Assembly: GCF_900497805.2 (NCBI RefSeq)
Contig: NW_020946557.1
Coordinates: 7,967,911 to 8,031,910, forward strand
Source: Vombatus ursinus
Taxonomy: Eukaryota > Chordata > Mammalia > Diprotodontia > Vombatidae
Direction of reading: 5' to 3'
DNA length: 64,000 nt
The position numbers and the translations under genes are program-made. Positions 55,058 to 64,000 of the stretch are shown here, piece after piece. Within the stretch, counting starts at the first letter, position 1. Every line of letters begins with the position of its first letter. A model generated the notes under the pieces. The model was not told where the DNA came from and did no database searches. It worked only from the letters and a program-made list of their open reading frames with translations.

Positions 55058-56141
55058 TCATGTTCCACTTGAGTCTTGTATTTGAAAGTCAAATTTTCTA
55101 TTCAGCTCTGGTCTTTTTATTAAGAATGCTTGAAAGTCCTCTATTTCACTGAATGACCATTTTCCCCCTTGAAGGATTATACTCAGTTTTGCTGGGTAGG
55201 TGATTCTTGGTTGTAATTCTATCTCCTTTGCCCTCCAGAATATTATATTCCATGCCCTGTGGTCCCTTAATGTAGAAGCTGCTAAATCTTGTGTTATCCT
55301 GATTGTGTTTCCACAGTACTTGATTTGTTTCTTTCTGGCTGCTTGTAATATTTTCTCCTTGACCTGGGGACTCTGGAATTTGGCTACAATATTCCTAGGA
55401 GTTTTCCTTTGAGGATCTCTTTCAGGAGGAGATCAGTGGATTCTTTCAATTTCTATTTTGCCCTCTGGTTCTAAAATATCAGGGTAGTTTTCCTTGATAA
55501 TTTCTTGAAAGATGATGTCTAAGCTCTTTTTTTGATCATGGCTTTCAGATAGTCCAATAATTTTTAAATTCTCTCTCCTGGACCTATTTTCCAGGCCAGT
55601 TGTTTTTCCAATGAGGTATTTCACACTGTTTTCTAATTTTTCGTTCTTTTGGATTTGTTTTACAGTGTCTTGATTTCTCATAAAGTCACTAGCTTCCAAT
55701 TGCTCTATTCTAATTTTTAAGGAAGTATTTTCTTCAGTAATCTTTTGGACTTCCTTTTCCATTTGGCCAATTTTGCTTTTTAGGGCATTCTTCTCCTCAT
55801 TGGCTTTTTGGACCTCTTTTGCCACTTGGGTTAGGCTATTTTTTTAAGGTGTGATTTTCTTCAGTATTTTTTGGGGTCTCCTTTAGCAAGCTGTTGATTT
55901 GTTTTTCATGATCTTCTTGCATCACTCTCATTTCTCTTCCCAGTTTTTCCTCTACTTCTCTTACTTGCTTCTCAAAATCCCTTTTGAGCTTTTCCAAGGC
56001 CTAGGACTGATTCATATTTTTCTTGGAGGCTTTGGATGTAGGAGCTTTGACTTTGTTGTCTCCTTCTGGTTATATGTTTTGATCTTCTTTGTCACCAAAG
56101 TAAGAAAATATAGTCTGACTCTTTTTGCACTGCTTACTCAT
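55058..56141 (-). pseudogene. HAL1 ORF1 (L1 ORF1-like RNA-binding protein), decayed
   Basis: It begins MSKQCKKSQTIFSYFGDKED. A long open piece (55825-55433, 130 codons) shows heptad-rich coiled coil (QKANEEKNALKSKIGQMEKE), then the RRM start RRENLKIIGLSESHD. Farther on are the RRM/C-terminal words KEKILQAARKKQIKYCGN and the RITQDLAAST block near 55300-55250, ending DFQIQDSSGT. Total about 360 codons, normal for L1 ORF1p; several frame breaks. The protein would bind LINE RNA as a trimer. Confidence 0.8.
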
Positions 56142-56919
56142 GATCCCGGTCAATTACTTTAATTTTAAACTCTTTGTCAAGGTAAGAGTCTGCTTCCAAT
56201 GTGGAGAATGTACTGTCCCAAGCTTCAGGGGTTTGTACAGCTGTTTTCAGAGCTACTTCTGGGGACCTGTAAATTTTCAGTTCTTCCTAGGTGCTATGAT
56301 AAGGGACAAGGTGTTTCCTCTCTACCGCCACAACAAGCTCCACCACGCCAGCACTCCTCCTTGCCCCAGGACCACCCCTCAGAACTGTGACCCAGATCCA
56401 AGCACGGGCAAAGCAAGAGATTCCTGCCTCAGTACTGGTAAAGAGATCCCTGCAATCCCCCTGTGATCAGCCACTTGATTCCCTCTCAGTCTGTAGGCTT
56501 GAAGCTCAGGAGGCAGCCGCGGCCCGCGCTCATGACTTGGGGCCGAAACCTAGCTTCTCTCTCTCTCACCGCAGTCACAGACTTTTCCCACTGACCTTCT
56601 AAGTTGTCTATGGTGTTCCTGGGTTGAGAAGTCTGAAAACCACCCCAGCTGCCTGAGATTCAGTCCTCTAAAGCCTGCTCTAGGTTTGCCGTGGCCTGCG
56701 CACTCATGCTGAACTGCGCTTCTCTCCCCACCCAGCGCGATATACCTTTCCAATCAACCATCCAGGTTGTCTTGGGCTGGAAATTTGTTTCACTCTGTCT
56801 TTTTGTAGGTTCTGCTGCTTTAGAATTTGTATGGAGCCATTTTTTACAGGTATTTGGAGGGGTTTGGGGGATTGCTCAAGCAAGTCACTGCTTTCACTCT
56901 GCCATCTTGGCTCTTCCCC

Positions 56920-56998
56920 CTCAAAATTTTTGTAAATGTTAAAAATATTTTTACATGTAATTGGGCAAAAATAACATTAAAATTTTTAAAGGAATCTC
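56920..56998 (+). mobile_element. End of the L1 split by the HAL1
   Basis: 'tgttaaaaatatttttacat' and 'gtaattgggcaaaaataac' are the L1 3' terminus that belongs after 53695. Confidence 0.8.
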
Positions 56999-57175
56999 AT
57001 TATGATAACAAGACCCTTTATTTTTCAGACAATTTTTTTTTGCTTCTTATCAGCTGAACTATTTTGTCCTAATGGGTGAGTAGTTATGAATGGGCTACTA
57101 TTTGCATCATTAGAAGGAGGATTGATGAAATAATGGATCCACTGGCATGTAAGAGTGTATTCAAATATAGCCAGA

Positions 57176-57276
57176 TCTCTGGTCTCTCCCTCTTTCTATC
57201 TCTCTGTCTCAGTCTTTCTGTCTCTCTCTATCTCTGTCTGTCTGTGTGTCTCTCTCTCTCTGTTTCTCTCTGTGTG

Positions 57277-57316
<40 letters not shown>
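57176..57316. repeat. (TC)n microsatellite
   Basis: Interrupted then pure CT repeat. It explains the Ser/Leu and Arg/Glu frames at 57076-57445. Confidence 0.95.
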
Positions 57317-57317
<1 letters not shown>

Positions 57318-57965
57318 ACAAACTCTATATAACTCTTGCATTTTGCCTGAACAACCAGGACTATAGAGGTAGGTTTGCCTATGACAGAAGATACTATTTG
57401 TTTACCTCCCAAAATGGCACCATTTTCCTGGTTGACTTAGGTTAGGGATGATAATGTTCAGACCTACTTTTTCATACTCCAGTCCTACTTAAGCAGCCTT
57501 TCTTATTGTGTTATCATTAACATTTATTCTTACTGAATTTCTTTACATTTCACTTAGAACACTCCTTCAATTTGCCTAGTTATTTTGAGACTTAGTTCCT
57601 ATATGCTGCAACACTAACAGTGCCAACCAACTGGGACTTTCTGACAACTTTATGAAGTTGCACATTCCACATCCAAGATATTTGTAAAGTTATTGTATAA
57701 TACTGGGCCCAAAATAGTGGAATTTGGGAAATGGATCTTGATAAAACTCTGTATTTGTGCCCTGATAATCTTAGTACACTTCTCTAGAGTCAAAGAAATA
57801 AGAAGATCAGGAATAGATATCTGAGTGATTTCAGCAGAAAAAAAAAGTCACCTGATTTTCCTGGAATTATTTGGAACTGAGGATTATTTTTTGTTAGACA
57901 GAAATTCCCCTAATGTTTACCTTTCTTGATACCTTATTTTTTTTCTGTAGAGATCTGACCAGAGA
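57317..57965. other. No recognisable gene or repeat
   Basis: About 0.65 kb of unassigned DNA, ending in a short (GAT)n. Confidence 0.4.
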
Positions 57966-58232
57966 TGATGATGATGATGAAAAACATTTATGTAAAAAAA
58001 GTTTATAAATAGTTTTATGCACATTACCTCATTTGATCTAAAAACAAAACAAAACCCTGTGAGGTAGGTGCTATTATAATCTCCATTTTGCAGGTGAGGA
58101 AACTAAGGCAAAAAAAAGTTAAGTGACTTGCCCAGGATCACACAACTAGCAAGTATCCGAGGTAGAATTTGAACTCAGGTTTTCTTGACTCCTAGCCCAG
58201 CACTCTCTTCACTATGCCACTTAGGTGCCTAA
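57966..58232 (-). repeat. MIR/THER1-type SINE, antisense
   Basis: 'ccctgtgaggtaggtgctat', 'ttgcaggtgaggaaactaag', 'aagtgacttgcccaggatca' and 'ctatgccacttaggtgcc'. A CA-rich stretch follows at 58280-58340. Confidence 0.85.
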
Positions 58233-58364
58233 ATAGAACTGCCAGGTAGGTCATGTAAAGAATACATAAGAATAGATACATACACTCACGCACACACATA
58301 CATATATACACATACACATTTACATACATATATTCACACATATTAATCCTTTTCATCTAGAACT

Positions 58365-58745
58365 GTGATTTTATTGTATAATGACCTCTCAGGGAGAAAA
58401 CTCCCTCTACTAACACATACCTACAACTATTCTGCATCTTCTAATCATAGAGGGTTCCCTGATGTCACTAAAAAGTTAAATGACTTTTTGCCCAGAGTCA
58501 CAGGGTCATTATAAGGTAGAGGTCTTATAACAGAATCGGTTCTTCCTGACTCTGAGGCCAGTTCTCTATCCATTAGGCAACACTGCCTCAATGAAAATAC
58601 TGCCATTCTCATTCTATAGATGAGGAAATTGAGGGTCAGAAAATTAAGTGATTGGCTGAGGTCATACAGCTAGTAAGTGTGAGAGATAGCTTTGGAATCC
58701 AGGTCTCCTGGTACCAAGTCCACTGAATAATACCATACTGTATCT
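58365..58745 (+). repeat. Marsupial MIR-like SINE followed by an antisense MIR
   Basis: 58365-58585: 'gaactgtgattttattgta' and 'gagaaaactccctctactaa' (family of 28545). 58590-58745: 'tatagatgaggaaattgagg' and 'ccaggtctcctggtaccaag' (MIR, minus). Confidence 0.55.
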
Positions 58746-58911
58746 GCTTCTTAATGAAAGGAACTACAATGTGATGTGAGAGTTATAATAAACATTATTT
58801 TTTACCATTAATTATGGTGGAGGACCACATTAGGATTACTACATCAGTCATTGATGTTAGGTATCGATTGATGTCTATGCAGAAGTAGAAATGTCATAGC
58901 TTAAACGAAGT

Positions 58912-60440
58912 GTTTTTTGCACTTTATTTTTTCCAATTATATGTAAAGATAGTTTTCAACATTTATTTTTATAAGATTTTGAGTTCCAAATTTTTCTCCA
59001 TCCCTCCCTTTCCTCCTCCCTTCCCAAAACAGTAAACAATCTGATGTAGGGTATATGAGTACAATCATGTTAAACATATTTCCACATTGTTCATTTGTGA
59101 AAGAAGAATCAGAAGAAAAGGGAAAAGCCACAAGAAAGAAGAAACAAAAACAAAAAATGTGGAAATAGTGTGCTTTAATCTGCATTTAGACTCCATATTT
59201 TTTTCTCTGCATTTGGATAGCATTTTCCATCATGAGTCTTTTGGAATTGTCCTGGATCATTGTATTTCTGAGAAGAGCTAAGTCTATCATAGGTGATTAT
59301 TGCACGATGTTCTGGTTGCTGTGTAAGTGTTTTCCTGGTTCTGCTCACTTTACTCAGCATCAGTTCATGTAAGTCTTTCTGGGTTTTTCTGAAATCCATG
59401 TGCTCATTTCTTATAGCACAATAGCATTCCATTACATTCATATACCACAGTTTGTTCAGCCATTCCCCAGTTGATGAGCATCCCCACAATTTCCAATTCT
59501 TTGCCACCACAAAAAGAGCTGCTGTTAGTATTTTTGTACATGTGGGACCTTTTCCATTTTTTATTATCTCTTTGAGATGCAGATCTAGTGGTGGTATTGA
59601 TGGATCAAAGGGTATGCACAGTTTTATAGTCCTTTGGGCATAGTTCCAAATTGCTTTCCAGAATGGTTGGCTCAATTCACAACTCCACCAACAATGCACT
59701 AGTGTTCCAATTTTCCCACATCATCTCCAACACTTATCATTTTCCTTTTCCGTCATATTAGGTAATCCAATAGATGTGAGCTGGTGCCTCATAGTTGTTT
59801 TAATTTGCATTTATCTAATCAATGGTGATTTGGAGCATTTTTTTCATGTGACTATGGATAGCTTTAATTTCTTCATCTGAAAACTACCTGTTCATATCCT
59901 TTGACTATTGATCAATTGGAAAATGATTTGTATTGTCATAAAGTTGATTCAGTTCTTTATATATTTGAGAAATAAGGCTTTTATCAGAAACACTGGCTGT
60001 AAAAATTGTTTCCCAGCCTTCTGCTTTACTTCTAATCTTGGTTGCATTGGCTTTGTTTGTAAAAAATCTTTTTAATTTAATATAATCAAAATTATGTATT
60101 TTGCATTTCATAATATTCTCTATCTCTTATTTGGTCATAAAATCTCCTCTTCTCCACATATCTGACAGATAAACTATTTTTTGCTCTCCTATTTGCTTAT
60201 TATATAATGCTTTATGTCTAAATCATGTACCCATTTTGACTTTATCTAGGTATACAGTGTGAAATGTTGATCTATGCCTAGTTTCTGCCATATTTTTTGT
60301 CAAATAGTGAGTTCTTATCCCAGAAGCTGGAGTCTTTGAGTTTATCAAACAATAGATTACTACAGTCATTGACTACTGTGTCTTGTGTACCTAACCTATT
60401 CCATTGATCCATCACTCTATTTCTTGGCCAGTACTGATGT
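58912..60440 (-). mobile_element. L1 LINE, antisense, 5' truncated
   Basis: 3'UTR from 58912 to about 59175, then the ORF2 C-terminus up to 60440. The open piece at 59175-59699 (174 codons) shows the L1 C-terminus: MHCWWSCELSQPFWKAIW, CIPFDPSIPPLDLHLKEI, and EWLNKLWYMNVMECYCAIRN. The piece at 59905-60111 shows SDKSLISQIYKELNQLYDN. Least decayed L1 of the window. No target duplication was resolved. Confidence 0.88.
59175..59699 (-). pseudogene. L1 ORF2 C-terminal open piece
   Basis: 174 codons of the L1 ORF2p C-terminal region, downstream of the reverse transcriptase (no endonuclease or RT catalytic residues). The internal Met is not a real start. Fragment of a dead L1. Confidence 0.85.
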
Positions 60441-60666
60441 GAAAGTTATAAAATACTTAGAGAAGCCTTCCTTACCAGATAAAAATAAGGAGCATGTTCC
60501 TTTTGTTAGGTGAGATTAAAAATTCAGCAAAGATGTAAAGACATGTTCAACAAAAAGTTGACAACCAGCAAACTTGTGTGATGGTCAAGATAATCAGTCA
60601 CAGTTGGCCTAAATTTCACATCAGCACCATCACTAAAGGATGCTGAAAACAAACGCATTGAATAGA

Positions 60667-60671
<5 letters not shown>
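60441..60671. other. Unassigned DNA
   Basis: Between the L1 and the CT microsatellite. Confidence 0.35.

Positions 60672-60711
<40 letters not shown>
60672..60711. repeat. (CT)n microsatellite
   Basis: About 20 CT units, followed by an impure CT/C-rich stretch to 60752. Confidence 0.95.
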
Positions 60712-60713
<2 letters not shown>

Positions 60714-60752
60714 ACTATCTCTCTTTGTCTCTCTTTCTCCCCCCCCCCAACT

Positions 60753-61265
60753 CTAGAAATAGATAATGTTCAGGAAGCAGGAAGAGAAGAGTCTTAATAT
60801 CTCTAGACAGTGTTATATTTACAAGGTTGCTTAACCGATGAAAATGACCACTATTTACATAGCATTCATCAGAAAGAAAGAAAAAAGTACCAGAAACAAT
60901 CTCCAGGGCCAGGGATTAAAGGTAGCATTTCTCAGTATCAGCCAGGGGAAGCTTTTTCTAACTTAAGGCTGACATGTAGAGTTTGGGACAACATGAATAC
61001 AAACTGCAGAATAGCAGTAACACAAGATTGGAAGTCAGTGCCCAAGGTCATTTCCAATATAGTCATTTAATTGGGTGTAGTTATGATAATGGATATATTT
61101 TCCATCAGTTATAGTATGTATGTAATGTTATTATCAAGTCATAGAGTTGTCAGTAATGTAAGAAAGGCCATTCTGTATGGTCTGTGGTGCTGCTTTATTT
61201 TCTTCTCCAAAATGCTCAGTTCTTGGAGAGGTGAGGTGAGAAACGGACCCATGTTATATGGCAAG
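60753..61265. other. No recognisable gene or repeat
   Basis: Two adjacent 71-86-codon frames (60810-61070, 61071-61286) have no recognisable domain. Confidence 0.35.
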
Positions 61266-61269
61266 ATGA

Positions 61270-62270
61270 CAACAGGGCTGAGTTAGTTTCATAGTATAAT
61301 GGACAGGGGGTGGCAATCCCTATATGGAAGAGACTGAAAAGGTCAATTCTGGAAAGACATGATAATGAGTAAGGGAAGCACCCTGTTCCCCAGTTTGGAG
61401 GAGGCGAAATTATTCCAAAACTGGTTTTGTTAGGATAATCACTTGATGGACTGCTGATTGGCCATGTAGCTAGAAAAAGGGTGTATTCAAAAGGCATTAG
61501 TCATCCAGGATGAACATCTTGTATCTGAGTGTTTCCAGACTGGCTGGCATTGAAGAAGGAGGGTGAGCTATGGTAGGCCTCTGGTAGGGGAAGGGTTTGG
61601 GTGTTCTCTCTCATCCAGAGCTATCACAAAGCTAAGAGTGGATAGCCTTGCTGTTGCTTCTGTCTATGTTATATCTATTCTTTTCTCCTTTAAGGTAAAA
61701 GAGATTAAAGATGGCTATGACTTTTTGATCTTTGGAAGGTCAGGAGAGCAAATCACAAAGAAGTCCAGAGTGGAGTCCATGCTGAGTTTTGTGGTTAGCC
61801 CTCCCAGAAGGGAGGCTGTACAGAATGACCTGAGAGACCCAGCCCAGAAGTTGCAAAGAGGACACATTTTGTGGCCATGCCACATTCGGAAGTGAACTTG
61901 GGAGCGTGAATGCTATGTAGAAACTGAATCAAGTTTGAGCCTACTCCTCTGAGACCAGGGTGGTGTAAGACAGATGGTTTTGGTTTGGGAGAAATGTTTG
62001 TACTTTTGTTTTTGCTACATCTTTGAAGTAAATATACCTTTGTAAAAACTAAGTGATGCTGTTTGGTAGAATGGAACTGGGGTGCTAATCACTGGTGTTT
62101 AACACTGGGAAAACACCATGGAATGGGGACTTGAGCTGGGAGCATTACATAAGAGAAGCTCCAATCCTTCAGTGGTGTGCCTAGACTCCTGAGGGTAAAA
62201 TATAGCCCTGCTTGGGGACCTGGCTCATTTGTGAGAGTAGGAGTTGGGGAAAAGATGTCCCTGATATTAC
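61270..62270 (+). mobile_element. Possible ERV LTR
   Basis: Distinct sequence block ending in a strongly recurrent-looking segment ('aagtaaatatacctttgtaa', 'gctaatcactggtgtttaac', 'gggacttgagctgggagca') that I associate with marsupial LTRs. Neither the ends nor a target duplication could be fixed. The 110-codon frame at 61563-61895 is not a recognised domain. Confidence 0.3.
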
Positions 62271-63017
62271 AGAAGCTACACTAGAAAGGCTTAAGTTTTT
62301 AGGGACATAAAGCTAACATCTACAGTGAATATCTGCCCCTCTGTCTAAAGGTTCTATGGATTTCAAAAGCTAATTCTTATTTGGGGAAAGAGATGCTGAG
62401 ATGAGACCAAGATGAGAATGGATCACAGTACTGACTGCGAAAAGGTTGGCTTTTAACAGCACAAGCAGTGATTATGTTTCTCCTCATGCTGTGTGGGAGT
62501 GAGTGAATTGATCTTGGCTATCAATAAAAACCTCAAGCATGTGCCCCCGAAGTTATCTAAATGATAGAACCAACATTGAAACTCACTTTTGGATCGAACA
62601 TTGCTGACATTTCCTGGGGAAGGTAAGATGATGGGTACCTCCAGAAAATAATGTTTTATTTTCACTTAGAAGTCTCATACCCCAAATAAATTTTTAGTTA
62701 TTTTTAAAAAGAATTAGCATGTAATTTATTTTATGTATGAAAAACAAATGAGATTTAAAATTGAGTCTAAATTAGTTTTTAAATGCCAAATGATTGTTCC
62801 TCAAATAAAATCAGGTCCCACTTTTAAGAAGTTCAAAGAATTATGATGATTTATTTTTCTGAAGACAAATTCTTACAATATCACTGAGAGGTAAGGAAGA
62901 AGTGATTCCATAGCCATCTTCTATAGAAGAGGTAAATATCTCTTCTCTACCCCAGCACCTGAATGGTGTTCCTCTTCTTATTGTTCACCTCTAACTGAGT
63001 CTTTTGGAATTCAAGGA
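62271..63017. other. No recognisable gene or repeat
   Basis: About 0.75 kb, unassigned, AT-rich toward 62680-62880. Confidence 0.4.
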
Positions 63018-63187
63018 ATCACTAGAGTAAATAGAGTACTGAGCTTAGAGTCAGAAAGACCTGAGTTCAAATCCAACCTCAGATACTTACTAGCTATACG
63101 ACCCTGGCCAAACCACTTAACGTCTGTCTACCTAGGTTTCCTCATCTATAAAATGGGGATAATAATAGCACCTGCCTCCCAGGATTG
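63018..63187 (+). repeat. THER1/MIR-core SINE, 3' truncated
   Basis: 'cttagagtcagaaagacctg', 'gagttcaaatccaacctca', and tail 'tagcacctgcctcccaggat'. Confidence 0.75.
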
Positions 63188-63432
63188 TTGTTATTGTTGT
63201 TCAGTTATTTTTTTAGTCATGTCCGACTCTTTATGACCCCATTTAGGGTATTCTTAGCAAAGATATTGGAGTGGTCTGCCATTTCTTCCTTCAGCTCATT
63301 TTATAGATGAGGAACTGGGGCAAACAGGGTTAAGTTGCCCAGGGTCACACAGCTGGTAAGTGTCTGAGGTGGAATTTGAACAAAGGTTTTTTTAACTTCA
63401 GGATTTGTGGTTTATCTACTATGCCACATGGC
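63188..63432 (-). repeat. MAR1-like SINE, antisense
   Basis: 'ttgttattgttgttcagtta', 'agtcatgtccgactctttat', 'tagatgaggaactggggca' and 'ttgcccagggtcacacagc'. It abuts the preceding SINE. Confidence 0.87.
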
Positions 63433-63898
63433 CTTTTAAGATAGGAAGGGTAATCTGCTTCCAGAATGGTGATGTACTTTAAGTGTGGAATGAGACATAC
63501 ATTCTTGGAGATGGCCAATGTAGGGATTTGTTTTGTTTAATTATGAATATTTGTTGCAAGCATTTTATTATTTTATAATTGTTTAGTGGAGGAGGAAGTG
63601 GGAGGGAGAGAAAGTAAATTCTTGTTAATCACAAAAAAAATAGAATTTAATATGTAGAAAGAAAATAGGAAGGGTATTGAAGACAATGCTGGATGAAAAT
63701 CAGGTGAAAGAAATGAAGATGTTTAAGCTCCCTAAAGAAAAGACACACGAAGAGAAGAGATGGGCACATAATACCTGTCTGTCTTCTAGTATTTTGAAGG
63801 CTTGTTACACTTGTTTCCAGAGGGCAGAACTGAGAGTGACGTGTGGAAGTTACAGAGGGGTAGATCATAGTTGAACATAAGAATAAAAACACGGGGGA
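63433..63898. other. No recognisable gene or repeat
   Basis: Frames on both strands near 63647-63961, none recognisable. Confidence 0.4.
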
Positions 63899-64000
63899 GG
63901 GGGCAGCTAGGTGATACAGTGAATAGAGCTCCAGACTTGGAGTCCGAGGGCTTGAGTTCAAATCCGACCTCAGACATTTGACACTTACTAGCTGTGTGAC
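63899..64000 (+). repeat. WSINE1-like SINE, cut by the window end
   Basis: Starts GGGGGCAGCTAGGTGATACA, then 'gacttggagtccgagggct', 'gagttcaaatccgacctca' and 'acttactagctgtgtgac'. Confidence 0.9.

Larger units (their letters stand above)
53696..56919 (-). mobile_element. Full-length HAL1 (half-L1) LINE with a 3'-transduced tail
   Basis: Reading the minus strand: the 5' end starts GGGGGAAGAGCCAAGATGGC (typical L1 start) at 56919, then a GC-rich 5'UTR, ORF1 (56141 to about 55058), a long 3'UTR (55057 to about 54012), a poly(A) (about 54011-53995), about 300 bp of unrelated sequence (53994-53704), and a second poly(A) (about 53704-53696). ORF2 is absent, which defines the HAL1 type. A perfect 12-bp duplication CTCAAAATTTTT (53684-53695, 56920-56931) flanks the whole, so everything entered in one event. 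It lies inside a sense L1. Confidence 0.85.

Noticed and set aside
56480-56760. CpG-rich host promoter
   Set aside because: The GC-rich stretch lies inside the HAL1 5'UTR, so any promoter activity belongs to the element.
57076-57445. Ser/Leu-rich plus frames and an Arg/Glu-rich minus frame
   Set aside because: Translations of the (TC)n microsatellite.
1-64000. CRISPR arrays, bacterial operons, riboswitches or phage
   Set aside because: Repeat content is clearly mammalian; regular spaced repeats are only microsatellites and dispersed SINEs.

Overview
The window looks like an intergenic stretch of a marsupial (metatherian) genome. The evidence is repeat content: many copies of the tRNA-headed SINEs typical of marsupials (WSINE1-like, MAR1-like, THER1/MIR-core), marsupial-type L1, an ORF1-only 'half-L1' (HAL1), RTE-clade LINE pieces, and very old L2 and CR1/L3 LINEs. 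Family names come from recall of consensus sequences, not a database search. I found no host protein-coding exon, rRNA, tRNA or other cellular RNA gene. All the open frames of 60-213 codons fall in repeats, in microsatellites, or in non-coding stretches open on both strands.

Layout. 1-9.5 kb: old SINEs, AT-rich DNA, a CR1/L3 remnant, an RTE LINE fragment, one probable solo LTR and two repeat-poor stretches. 9.5-18 kb: a second RTE fragment, an L2, and a long antisense CR1/L3 LINE broken by an L1 piece. 18-22 kb: an unusually long antisense L2 carrying nested SINEs, one with a perfect 17-bp target-site duplication. 22.5-23.8 kb: a repeat-poor block rich in homeodomain- and SOX-like words. 24-29.1 kb: an L1 with an intact 5' end but a large ORF1-to-ORF2 deletion; its 5'UTR holds a recent partial copy of DNA lying 1.7-2.3 kb downstream. 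29-36 kb: SINEs, a palindromic hAT-like MITE and a short-tandem-repeat tract. 36-37.6 kb: another cluster of repeat-poor blocks, one with a perfect PBX-MEIS-type decamer. 38.7-43.4 kb: sense L2, a hAT-like MITE, an LTR and a LINE 3' end carrying a C2H2-finger remnant. 44.4-48.2 kb: an old antisense L1 split by four later insertions. 48.4-52.7 kb: a second copy of the LTR family, WSINE1 copies with clean target duplications, and an L1 remnant. 52.8-57 kb: a sense L1 split by a full-length antisense HAL1 that appears to carry about 300 bp of 3'-transduced host sequence. 57-64 kb: microsatellites, a 3' L1, a possible LTR and SINEs.

The picture is a gene-poor region in which several waves of LINE, SINE, LTR and hAT insertion surround islands of unique DNA. 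Those islands are the best candidates for host function, probably long-range regulation, though this is inference. The most informative structures are the HAL1 with its 3' transduction, the rearranged L1 with the embedded split duplication, and the repeat-poor islands.
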